From Anaerolineales bacterium (lineage in GTDB: Bacteria > Chloroflexota > Anaerolineae > Anaerolineales > VGOW01): 5,178 nucleotides of DNA. Position 1 is the stretch's first letter; each line of letters begins with the position of its first letter. The notes beneath the pieces were generated by a model that was given only the letters and a program-made list of their open reading frames with translations, had not been told where the DNA came from and did no database searches. Shown here piece after piece: positions 1-5,178 of this stretch. The position numbers and the translations under genes were made by a program. The stretch spans positions 1-5,178 of the forward strand of contig CAKKQG010000013.1 of the NCBI GenBank assembly GCA_919901875.1, given 5' to 3'.

Positions 1-3
1 TCC

Positions 4-76
4 GCCCCCATCGTCTAGTGGACTAGGACGCGGCCCTTTCAAGGCCAAAACCGGAGTTCGAATCTCCGTGGGGGCA
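4..76 (+). tRNA. tRNA-Glu, anticodon TTC
   Basis: This is a 73-nt cloverleaf that delivers glutamate to GAA/GAG codons. The acceptor arm GCCCCCA (4-10) pairs with TGGGGGC (69-75), with discriminator A at 76. The D stem is GTCT (13-16) with GGAC (26-29). The anticodon stem is 31-35 with 43-47, and the loop CTTTCAA (36-42) places anticodon TTC at 38-40. The T arm is CGGAG/CTCCG (52-56, 64-68) around TTCGAAT. The bases after the discriminator are CCT, so the CCA tail is not encoded and must be added by a nucleotidyltransferase. The top anticodon-stem pair (C31 with A47) is a mismatch; all other stems look sound. The promoter lies outside the window. The gene is convergent with the protein-coding cassette and shares its terminator. 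Confidence 0.97.
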
Positions 77-80
77 CCTG

Positions 81-125
81 AAAAGAAACGAGCGATTGAT
101 CAAATATCAATCGCTCGTTTTGTTT
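81..125. terminator. Bidirectional intrinsic terminator
   Basis: A perfect 15-bp inverted repeat (86-100 with 106-120) encloses the 5-nt loop CAAAT. On the + strand the stem runs into TTTTGTTT (117-125 region), ending the tRNA-Glu transcript. On the - strand it is followed by CTTTT (85-81), ending the four-gene cassette. The TAA stop of the 100-aa gene (126-124) lies only three bases before the hairpin on the - strand. The stem base is AT-rich and its core (CGAGCGATTGAT) is mixed, which is typical of a factor-independent terminator placed between convergent genes. Confidence 0.9.
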
Positions 126-426
126 AGTTACTTTCCCACTCCCCCTCAATATCTGTGCCTTTGGCAATTGCTTCGGCGCGAATCTCATCTATTACTTTAA
201 CTAAGCGTTTTGCTAATTCAGCACGTGGCACATTGCCCATCTCTGCGGCTCGTTGTTTTGCCAACGCCACAAGTTGCTTCGCCGATTCACGATGAGGTCG
301 TTCACGTCGTTTTTTGAGATCATTGACAACTTCGATCACAACAAGCAATTCGTTTTCGGGCAACTGCGCCACTTCGATCACTGCGCGCCGCGCCAAATCT
401 CGGGATGGTAATGTTGTGGCTGGCAT
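124..426 (-). CDS. Small charged helical protein, antitoxin-like (hypothetical)
   Basis: This 100-aa protein is the last gene of the four-gene cassette. It starts at ATG 426-424, six bases after the stop of the HEPN gene, with only a weak purine stretch (AAAAGC) as ribosome site, so it is probably translated by coupling. It is mostly predicted helix rich in Arg, Lys and Glu. A segment at residues 20-41 (LPENELLVVIEVVNDLKKRR) has the pattern LPE..L..V...V..LK seen in small bacterial antitoxin-like proteins such as DUF2281-type. The middle (46-62) is a basic helix. The acidic tail at residues 82-98 (EAIAKGTDIEGEWE within it) looks like the C-terminal tail of small hypothetical or antitoxin proteins that I recall from other genomes. 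No signal peptide or membrane segment is seen. A partner or antitoxin role for the HEPN protein is inferred from gene order and size only; it could equally be a DNA-binding regulator. Confidence 0.75.
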   Translation of the reverse strand: MPATTLPSRDLARRAVIEVAQLPENELLVVIEVVNDLKKRRERPHRESAKQLVALAKQRAAEMGNVPRAELAKRLVKVIDEIRAEAIAKGTDIEGEWESN

Positions 427-432
427 TTGCTT

Positions 433-810
433 TTATGTTAGTCGCTTGATTGTTTCTATAACCTTCTTCGCTCCTTGTAGCGACACCTGAGTCATGCTAT
501 CAATATTGCCAGTGATTTCATCTGTGTAATCTGCTTGTAGTCGGTTATCCTGCAATCTGTCCAGCCAAGAGCCAATGCTTTGGCGATCTTGATCAGTGCC
601 ATTGGCAAAATGACGCCGCACAGCTTTATGTTGCTCCCTGTTCGTTAAAACAATTCCGTCTGTTTTTGCTTTTTGTGAAGCGACCAAATAAGCGGCATAG
701 TAAGCTCGGCTAATTGCAGACCGTGTACAAGCCTCTTCGTTGCTGAAGGTTTTTCGGTTGGCATACAACGCTTCAGCGAGTGTCAAATACTCAGCCCAAT
801 CAAAAGTCAT
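433..810 (-). CDS. HEPN-domain protein, UPF0332-like, with altered motif
   Basis: This is a 125-aa all-helical protein. An open frame extends to an ATG at 870, but the start at 810 is preferred: it forms an ATGA overlap with the stop of the preceding gene, and MTFDWAEYLTLAE begins exactly where HEPN/UPF0332 proteins begin. Seen: helix 1 (residues 4-18), then the family signature RSAISRAYYAAYLVAS (30-45), a second helix with REQHKAVRRHF (58-68), and LDRLQDNRLQADY (83-95), which matches the L..L...R..ADY element of UPF0332 proteins. HEPN proteins are often RNases or nucleotide-binding partners in toxin-antitoxin and defence operons. In this subfamily the signature usually ends RAYYAAFH; here the His position is Leu42, so canonical HEPN RNase chemistry may be absent. 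There is no Shine-Dalgarno upstream of 810, in keeping with translation coupled to the upstream gene. Confidence 0.85.
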   Translation of the reverse strand: MTFDWAEYLTLAEALYANRKTFSNEEACTRSAISRAYYAAYLVASQKAKTDGIVLTNREQHKAVRRHFANGTDQDRQSIGSWLDRLQDNRLQADYTDEITGNIDSMTQVSLQGAKKVIETIKRLT

Positions 811-1394
811 AAGAAGCGAAGGTTGAAATTGAATGTGCCGCCCAAACCTGCAAGCCGCGCTAGAAGCCAACTTTCATCAAATTGCTCAAAGCGAGAGAGG
901 GCTTCTTCTACAGGTAACTCTGTGTGAATATAAGCAAACAGTTGTTTGTCGCTCGGGTATTCTGGATCAACTTTCAGTTCCAAAGACACTTTGGGTTGCT
1001 GTCCAAAATATACTGGAAGTTGATCGAGCGCATCTGCCAATACTTTCCCAACGGCATAATGACGGCGCAAGAACGACGCTATCGTTTCAGGTTGCTGGAG
1101 TGAATATCCATTCACTACCTTAGCCCAAAACGATTGCGCGAGCGGAGAAACTGATTCGATATATGTAGGTGTCCCCCAAAAATTGTAACGCGCGCTATAT
1201 TCCAAAAGTGCCCCTACTTCATATAGCGCAAAAGTTCCTGTGGCAGACCCACTCGTTGGCAGTTTGTCCTTATAGCCGCGTGGCAACTGTGTATAACCCG
1301 CCATAAACAAATCCGTCTTGTTTTCCTGCGGGATAAATGGACGAATCACTTGGCGAAGAATAGGTGTCTCAATCTGTTGATTACTAACTGTCAT
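807..1394 (-). CDS. Conserved-looking hypothetical protein, 195 aa
   Basis: Function is not recognised. This 195-aa protein starts at ATG 1394-1392 inside an ATGA overlap with the stop of the 250-aa gene, and has its own GGGAG ribosome site (1406-1402) seven bases upstream. It ends in a second ATGA overlap with the HEPN gene. It looks soluble, with no signal peptide or membrane segment. The C-terminal part (residues 136-195) reads like a compact alpha/beta unit: a strand VSLELKVDPE, a strand LFAYIHTELP, a helix VEEALSRFEQFDESWL, and a final strand FNFNLRFL. The DPE...L..YI.T.L.VEEAL.RF..FDE.W pattern resembles hypothetical proteins I have seen in other bacteria, but I cannot attach a family name. 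The centre (50-100) is rich in aromatic residues. The tight coupling on both sides suggests it works with its neighbours as a complex. Confidence 0.85.
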   Translation of the reverse strand: MTVSNQQIETPILRQVIRPFIPQENKTDLFMAGYTQLPRGYKDKLPTSGSATGTFALYEVGALLEYSARYNFWGTPTYIESVSPLAQSFWAKVVNGYSLQQPETIASFLRRHYAVGKVLADALDQLPVYFGQQPKVSLELKVDPEYPSDKQLFAYIHTELPVEEALSRFEQFDESWLLARLAGLGGTFNFNLRFL

Positions 1395-2143
1395 AGGATA
1401 TCTCCCTCTCGCAATATCTCAAGAGCGAGCGTATCAAGTTCATCTAATAAAGGCTGCAACTTTTCTTGAGGAAGAACACCTTTGAACTTTGCCGATGTAT
1501 TGATATCTAATTCGATTCGGCAGGCAAAAGTTTCGCCCTCTTGTTGCAACTGTGGCACGCCGCCATCAATACCAATCTGTGCGTGACCTAGTATATTCAC
1601 TGACCACTTCGACAAACGGTTTATTTCCAGATTGTCAGCCAGAATTTTTGATCGCCGTGGTCGGTTGATTTGATACAAAAAATCTGAGGAACCTGCCACG
1701 TCAATTTTTATTGAGGGTAAATAATCTAAAAGTCGTTGATAGCCCTTTTCGGCACTTTCAACAGGCAACAAAACAATCACTCCCAAAGCTAGCCGCTTTA
1801 CGAGAGGACATTTCTGAAACCATTGCGCCATTAAACGCTTAAAGCCTTTAAGCGAATCTTCTAAACCTGTTGACAGAGCCGCCTCGTCAAACGAAGTGTA
1901 AAGCCAATCAATCCGCCGAGGAACAGAAAGAGAGGGAGAGGCAAGAACGATTCGCCCATCATTAAATGGACCATCCGCTTGAAAGCCCTCACGCTGTTTA
2001 ACGACACTTTCAGGATCAACGCCAACAGTTTGCTTATAGAACGATTCAAGTGAAGCAGCATCTGTTGCCGCTTCGTGAAATGTTGTAAGCCGTAAAGTCG
2101 TGAGCTGTAAATTAGACAATGGTGCGCGCGTAGTTGCGTTCAT
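1391..2143 (-). CDS. Conserved-looking hypothetical protein, 250 aa, first gene of cassette
   Basis: Function is not recognised with confidence. The ATG at 2143-2141 is preceded at seven bases by a clear GGAG (2154-2151), the strongest ribosome site in the cassette. The protein is soluble-looking. Residues 115-128 (VKRLALGVIVLLPV) form a hydrophobic strand too short and charged at its edge to be a clear membrane span. Residues 154-181 hold a conserved-looking block, DFLYQINRPRRSKI...INRLSKWSV. The tail CRIELDINT (208-216) followed by a Leu-rich amphipathic helix (224-245) is laid out like the end of TIGR04255-type proteins (a D-I strand, then L.EL......E). That resemblance is by eye and weak. 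The gene begins 39 bases after the lyase stop, so it may be read through from it or have its own start. Its stop overlaps the next start by four bases. Confidence 0.85.
   Translation of the reverse strand: MNATTRAPLSNLQLTTLRLTTFHEAATDAASLESFYKQTVGVDPESVVKQREGFQADGPFNDGRIVLASPSLSVPRRIDWLYTSFDEAALSTGLEDSLKGFKRLMAQWFQKCPLVKRLALGVIVLLPVESAEKGYQRLLDYLPSIKIDVAGSSDFLYQINRPRRSKILADNLEINRLSKWSVNILGHAQIGIDGGVPQLQQEGETFACRIELDINTSAKFKGVLPQEKLQPLLDELDTLALEILREGDIL
1402..1406 (-). promoter_or_regulatory. Ribosome binding site for the 195-aa gene
   Basis: On the - strand GGGAG lies seven bases before the ATG at 1394-1392, inside the end of the preceding coding sequence. It supports this ATG as the true start even though the reading frame overlaps the upstream stop, and shows that the gene can be initiated independently as well as by coupling. 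Confidence 0.7.
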
Positions 2144-2150
2144 CAGTATT

Positions 2151-2154
2151 CTCC
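2151..2154 (-). promoter_or_regulatory. Ribosome binding site for the 250-aa gene
   Basis: On the - strand the sequence TTGGAGAATACTG precedes the ATG at 2143, with GGAG seven bases away. This is a good Shine-Dalgarno match and fixes the start of the first cassette gene. Confidence 0.8.
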
Positions 2155-2171
2155 AAGTGCCATCTTGGTTT

Positions 2172-2177
2172 ATTCTA
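2172..2177 (-). promoter_or_regulatory. Possible -10 element ahead of the four-gene cassette
   Basis: TAGAAT on the - strand matches the bacterial -10 consensus at five of six positions and lies just after the lyase stop codon, in the 39-base gap. A start about seven bases downstream would leave a short leader carrying the GGAG site. No convincing -35 hexamer is found at 16-18 bases: the best, GTGTTG, is poor. The cassette may instead be read from the lyase promoter. This is a weak, single-motif call. Confidence 0.2.
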
Positions 2178-2182
2178 CCATC

Positions 2183-3691
2183 TCACACCCTATACAACAC
2201 ATCCATATACCTCTTCAACATCTCGCGCACCACGCCGCGCAGGGGCAGGGTCGCCGCCATGCCATACACTGGAGCCATGCCGCCCTTCTCTTGCGGAGTC
2301 GCTTTCACGTATTCAACAGCCGATTTTAGATCACGCAAAAATTTTTCTGCCACGCCTTCTTGCGTGTGGCGCAGAGTCACACACAGATGAACGGCGGCGG
2401 GTTTGTGGAGTCCGTTCAAACTCCATTTTTGTTTCGTCATGGCATCCAACAGGCGATAAATATCTAACGTATCAGAGGCAAAGGCGATGACCCAAAGCGG
2501 ATCACCTAACAAGCGCAGCTCGGGGATCGCCGCGATCCCTTTTTTAATTGTTGCCGCCGTTTCCAAAATTTTCTTTGTTGCCTGCATGTAACCTTGTTCG
2601 CCCATCGCCACTAACGCCGCCCAACAGGCAGCGCTCAACGCACCGGGGCGGCTGCCGGCAAACGTCGGCGAGAAATATAAACCGCCGGGCCAATCAGCCG
2701 TCGAGTAGTATTGATAACGGCGCAATTCCAAACCGCGATACAGAATCACCGAAGTGCCTTTGGCGGCGTAACCGTATTTGTGCGTGTCAGCTGAAATCGA
2801 AGTGACGCCCGGCAAACGAAAATCAAACGTGGGAACGTTGTAGCCGAGTTTCTCCGCCCACGGCAAAACGAATCCACCTAAACAGGCGTCGGTATGAAAA
2901 CCGATTCCACGCTTGCGCGCCAATTCGGAAAGCGGCTCAATTGGATCAATCGCCCCATGCGGAAACGATGGCGCCGAACCGACGATGACGACGGTGTTGC
3001 CGTTGATCGCTCGGCGCGCGGCGGCGACATCGGCGCGACAATTGGCATCCACCGGAACGCGAACCATTTTGATGTTGAAGTATTGCGCCGCTTTTTCGAA
3101 GGCGGCGTGCGCGGTAGTGGGGGCGATCATTTCAGGATGGGTGATACCTTTTTGATCGCGCGCCCGATCACGATACGTCTTCATCGCCAACAGAATACTT
3201 TCTGTGCCACCCGATGACAGCGTGCCGCAAATTGGATCGCTCGCGTGAGCCGCCCCTAACATAGTCGCCGTCATCGAAACGATCTCCGCTTCAAATTTTG
3301 TCGTGCTGGGCCACAGATCAGAATGAAGCGGGTTGCTCTGCGAGTTGAGGGCGTAGACTCGATTGAGAAAACGAATATGTTCCTCATCGCCGTGATAGAC
3401 CGCGCCTGAAACGAAGCCGTCTTTCCAGCGCGACTCTTCTTTCTCGCGCATGGCTTCCATCTCGCCGATGATCTCGTCACGCTCAATACCCGCTTCCGGA
3501 ATTTTGGCGAAGGCGGGGAATGAATCACGATACGGTTTGAGCGAGCCATCTAGTTCGCCCATGATCGAATCGTATTCTTTTTCGATCTCGGCATTGATCG
3601 CCGGAATCTTCTTGAGGTATTTTTCGATCACCGCCATCCAGCGCGGATCGATCCAGCCCAAACGTGTTTGCACGATGTCCATTAAGTCCAT
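2183..3691 (-). CDS. Sphingosine-1-phosphate lyase-like PLP-dependent enzyme
   Basis: This complete 502-aa protein belongs to the group II PLP-dependent decarboxylase/aldehyde-lyase fold. The best-known relatives split sphingosine 1-phosphate into a fatty aldehyde and phosphoethanolamine. Seen: SGAVY (95-99), [11 protein letters not shown] (159-169) in the PLP phosphate cup, TAHAAFEKA (193-201) with the ring-stacking His195, HTDACLGG (266-273) with Asp268 facing the PLP nitrogen, and [17 protein letters not shown] (298-314) with Schiff-base Lys305. Beyond these come [18 protein letters not shown] (333-350) and YGMAATL (476-482) near the C-terminus. The match to eukaryotic lyases runs from SGAVY to the end, so it is far closer to this family than to glutamate or tyrosine decarboxylases. 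It has no N-terminal membrane anchor, so it should be cytosolic, like soluble bacterial homologues. The start at 3691 has AGGT eight bases upstream; Met4 is an alternative. The true substrate may be another phosphorylated amino alcohol. Confidence 0.93.
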   Translation of the reverse strand: MDLMDIVQTRLGWIDPRWMAVIEKYLKKIPAINAEIEKEYDSIMGELDGSLKPYRDSFPAFAKIPEAGIERDEIIGEMEAMREKEESRWKDGFVSGAVYHGDEEHIRFLNRVYALNSQSNPLHSDLWPSTTKFEAEIVSMTATMLGAAHASDPICGTLSSGGTESILLAMKTYRDRARDQKGITHPEMIAPTTAHAAFEKAAQYFNIKMVRVPVDANCRADVAAARRAINGNTVVIVGSAPSFPHGAIDPIEPLSELARKRGIGFHTDACLGGFVLPWAEKLGYNVPTFDFRLPGVTSISADTHKYGYAAKGTSVILYRGLELRRYQYYSTADWPGGLYFSPTFAGSRPGALSAACWAALVAMGEQGYMQATKKILETAATIKKGIAAIPELRLLGDPLWVIAFASDTLDIYRLLDAMTKQKWSLNGLHKPAAVHLCVTLRHTQEGVAEKFLRDLKSAVEYVKATPQEKGGMAPVYGMAATLPLRGVVREMLKRYMDVLYRV

Positions 3692-3699
3692 TTTTTTTT

Positions 3700-3705
3700 A
3701 CCTGC
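3700..3705 (-). promoter_or_regulatory. Ribosome binding site and poly-A leader of the lyase gene
   Basis: On the - strand GCAGGT is followed by eight A residues and then ATG, making nine A in a row including the start codon. AGGT is a partial Shine-Dalgarno match at eight-base spacing, and the A-tract would keep the start unstructured just downstream of the hairpin-rich repeat. Confidence 0.5.
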
Positions 3706-3709
3706 TTGG

Positions 3710-3830
3710 CTTACGCAAAACAAGATGATTCCATCACGAATGACTCGAATAAGCGAATGTCACGAATGTTTTTTATTGCTCTATTCGATAAATTCGTATA
3801 TTCGTGACATTCGTGATTAAAGTGCGTAAG
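3710..3830. repeat. Palindromic, MITE-like intergenic repeat with CGAAT iterations
   Basis: The outermost 8 bases are inverted copies: CTTACGCA (3710-3717) and TGCGTAAG (3823-3830). Inside lie two longer imperfect inverted arms, 3733-3768 and 3782-3817, matching at about 28 of 36 positions by hand alignment and separated by 13 bases that carry a T6 run. Each arm holds four CGAAT (or ATTCG) units spaced 9, 8 and 9 bases apart. The element fills most of the gap between the kinase stop and the lyase start, and in RNA it would fold into a long hairpin in the lyase leader. It has no coding capacity and no obvious target-site duplication (flanks TTGG and TCTAC differ). It could be a miniature transposable element, a REP-like repeat or a regulatory or terminator hairpin. 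No strong T-tract follows the stem on either strand. Confidence 0.75.
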
Positions 3831-3831
3831 T

Positions 3832-5178
3832 CTACTCTACTCGATTCAACCGTTGATAAATTTTTTTGTTGGCGTTATACAGATTCACAAACTCCGCAAA
3901 CAGCTCATCGTAGATTTTGCGATTGGCGGGATTGGGTTGATAGGTGTGGGCGATCTGCACGCGCGATGAAACGTCGTCAAAGGTGAGATGCCCCAAGGCG
4001 ACCAACGCCAGAAACGCCGCGCCGCGCACGTTTGCCTGAATGGGGTCTTTCATTTGATGGATCGGGCGATTCAACACGTCGGCGTGAATCTGACACCACA
4101 CATTCGAGTTCGCACCGCCGCCGATCATGTTAATGCCGTCCAACCGTTTGCCAATAAATTTTTCCACGTAACCCAACAGCCAACGCGAGTTATACGCCAC
4201 ACCTTCGAATACAGATCGAATGAGATGCGCCCGCGTGGTCTTGAGCGATTGATTGAAGAATCCACTTCGCACAGAATGATCGTCCACCGGAGTCCGCTCG
4301 CCATAGAGCCACGGGGTGAAGATCAGTTTGTCGCTGCCAGGCGGAACACGCTCGACGATTCGATCAAAGGTCTTATACACATCGGCTGGTTTCGCACCGG
4401 TTTTTAATTCGTCGTCAGGATAAAACAAGTTATCGCGCAAATAGGTTAAGCACGCGCCTGCCGTCTCTTGTTCGTTGAGCAATAAATAGCGGTTGGGGAT
4501 CGCCGAAGGCAGCGAACTCATATTGTGAAAGAGGTCAACTTTTTTAAACGGAACATGACAGACGAGCCACGACGACGTGCCGATGTAAAGATGCGCGGCA
4601 AAGTCGCGCACCGCGCCCGAACCAATCGCCGCCGAATGAACATCGGGCAAGCCCATCACCACTTGCACCTTCTCACTCAAGCCCAACTCTTCCGCCACAT
4701 CCGGTTTGAGCGTGCCAAGAATATCTACGGCGCGTTTAAGATCAGGGAGTTTGTCGCGCTCAATGCCTGCCAACTTCAACAATCGGTCATCATATTTAAT
4801 GCGGGTGATGTCGCGGTTGTCGGTGACCCAATGCAGTGTGATCGAATCAAACGAAGCGGCGAACTTTCCCGTGAGTCGCAGATTCAAATAATCTTTTGGC
4901 TCAAGAAATTTAAACGCGCGTTGATAAATTTGTGGAAGTTCGTTTTTGATGTAGAGGATGTGCGAGATCGAATCTTTGCCCGAGTGCGTGGGGATGCCGC
5001 CACTCAGCCACAACCATGTCGCCAACTTCTCCACGCCATAACCTTCAACTTCAATCCAACCTTTGGTGGCGGCTTTGGCATAACGCGCGCCGCGCGAGTC
5101 CATCCAGATGACGGCGTTCATCAAGGGGTCGCCGTTTTGATCCACAGCCACCGTGCCAGACCATTGCGTGGTGCAAAC
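3832..5178 (-). CDS. FGGY-family carbohydrate kinase (xylulokinase-like), 5' end cut off
   Basis: This is the C-terminal 448 residues of an ATP-dependent sugar or polyol kinase. The frame is open to the window edge, and the codons beyond the GTG at 5151 read QWSGT, which joins the family motif QWSGTVAVD, so that GTG is not the start. Counting the first visible residue as 1: WMDSRG (25-30) for sugar binding, GLPDVHSAAIGSGA (176-189) with the likely catalytic Asp179, the ATP-phosphate loop region IGTSSW (199-204), GERTP (293-297), and the adenosine motif GGGANSNVWCQIHADVLNRP (353-372). Family members are about 500-550 aa, so roughly 50-100 residues are missing at the N-terminus, including the first phosphate loop. 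The FGGY family uses xylulose, glycerol, ribulose, gluconate and others; the sequence favours the xylulokinase-like branch but does not fix the substrate. It is cytosolic. The lyase follows on the same strand after the palindromic repeat. Confidence 0.93.
   Translation of the reverse strand, partial: VCTTQWSGTVAVDQNGDPLMNAVIWMDSRGARYAKAATKGWIEVEGYGVEKLATWLWLSGGIPTHSGKDSISHILYIKNELPQIYQRAFKFLEPKDYLNLRLTGKFAASFDSITLHWVTDNRDITRIKYDDRLLKLAGIERDKLPDLKRAVDILGTLKPDVAEELGLSEKVQVVMGLPDVHSAAIGSGAVRDFAAHLYIGTSSWLVCHVPFKKVDLFHNMSSLPSAIPNRYLLLNEQETAGACLTYLRDNLFYPDDELKTGAKPADVYKTFDRIVERVPPGSDKLIFTPWLYGERTPVDDHSVRSGFFNQSLKTTRAHLIRSVFEGVAYNSRWLLGYVEKFIGKRLDGINMIGGGANSNVWCQIHADVLNRPIHQMKDPIQANVRGAAFLALVALGHLTFDDVSSRVQIAHTYQPNPANRKIYDELFAEFVNLYNANKKIYQRLNRVE

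Noticed and set aside
53..76. tRNA-Glu 3' end as an attachment site with a duplicate bordering the cassette
   Set aside because: No second copy of the tRNA 3' segment was found by eye near 2144-2182 or elsewhere in the window, and no integrase is present.
811..870. Longer HEPN reading frame starting at ATG 870
   Set aside because: It would add 20 residues unlike the family and overlap the 195-aa gene by 64 bases. The ATG at 810 gives the same ATGA overlap as the previous junction and the expected N-terminus.
833..1123. Open frame on the + strand opposite the 195-aa gene
   Set aside because: It is antisense to a coherent, ribosome-site-bearing gene, has no recognisable motif and no ribosome site that stands out.
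1861..2061. 66-aa frame with a hydrophobic segment inside the 250-aa gene
   Set aside because: It is a different frame of the same strand within a well-supported gene; the hydrophobic run comes from the frame shift.
3733..3817. CGAAT iterations as a CRISPR array
   Set aside because: Units are 8-9 bases apart with no spacer-sized gaps, and the two arms are inverted rather than direct copies.
3710..3830. Palindromic repeat as a simple rho-independent terminator of the kinase
   Set aside because: The stem is imperfect, AT-rich and has an iterated inner structure, and no T-tract follows it on the - strand; the T6 run lies in the loop.
2100..4407. Several + strand open frames opposite the lyase and kinase
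   Set aside because: They mirror strongly conserved coding sequence, have odd composition (Arg-, Ser- or Pro-rich) and no family features, so they are shadows.
5149..5151. GTG at 5151 as start of the kinase
   Set aside because: The frame stays open to the window edge and the codons before it encode QWSGT, part of the conserved FGGY motif, so the gene begins outside the window.

Overview
The window looks like a bacterial chromosome segment in which one tRNA gene on the + strand faces a run of six protein genes on the - strand. The organism cannot be named from this sequence. A soluble sphingosine-1-phosphate-lyase-type enzyme, an FGGY sugar kinase, a tRNA without an encoded CCA end and CACGAAT-rich intergenic repeats would suit a Chloroflexota/Anaerolineae-like environmental bacterium, but that is inference.

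Layout, read in the - strand direction of transcription from the right edge. (1) An FGGY-family carbohydrate kinase enters from beyond the window and stops at 3832. (2) A 140-base gap holds a palindromic, MITE-like repeat of about 120 bp. (3) A complete sphingosine-1-phosphate-lyase-like PLP enzyme occupies 2183-3691. (4) Only 39 bases later, with a good Shine-Dalgarno sequence, begins a compact four-gene cassette (1391-2143, 807-1394, 433-810, 124-426). Its first two junctions are 4-base ATGA stop/start overlaps and the last gap is 6 bases. The products are two conserved-looking proteins of unknown function (250 and 195 aa), a 125-aa HEPN (UPF0332-like) protein and a 100-aa charged helical protein that resembles small antitoxins. 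(5) A perfect 15-bp hairpin with T-tracts on both sides ends this transcript and the convergent tRNA-Glu(UUC) transcript.

The kinase and lyase look like ordinary metabolic enzymes and are recognised with good confidence. The four-gene cassette is the accessory, least explained part. It is translationally coupled, more AT-rich by eye than the lyase and kinase, next to a tRNA gene, and contains a HEPN protein in which the usual His of the RAYYAAFH-type motif is a Leu. It is the best candidate for an undescribed multi-protein or toxin-antitoxin/defence-like system, but nothing in the sequence proves such a role. No CRISPR array, rRNA, transposase or integrase is visible, and no stretch over 300 bases lacks a gene.
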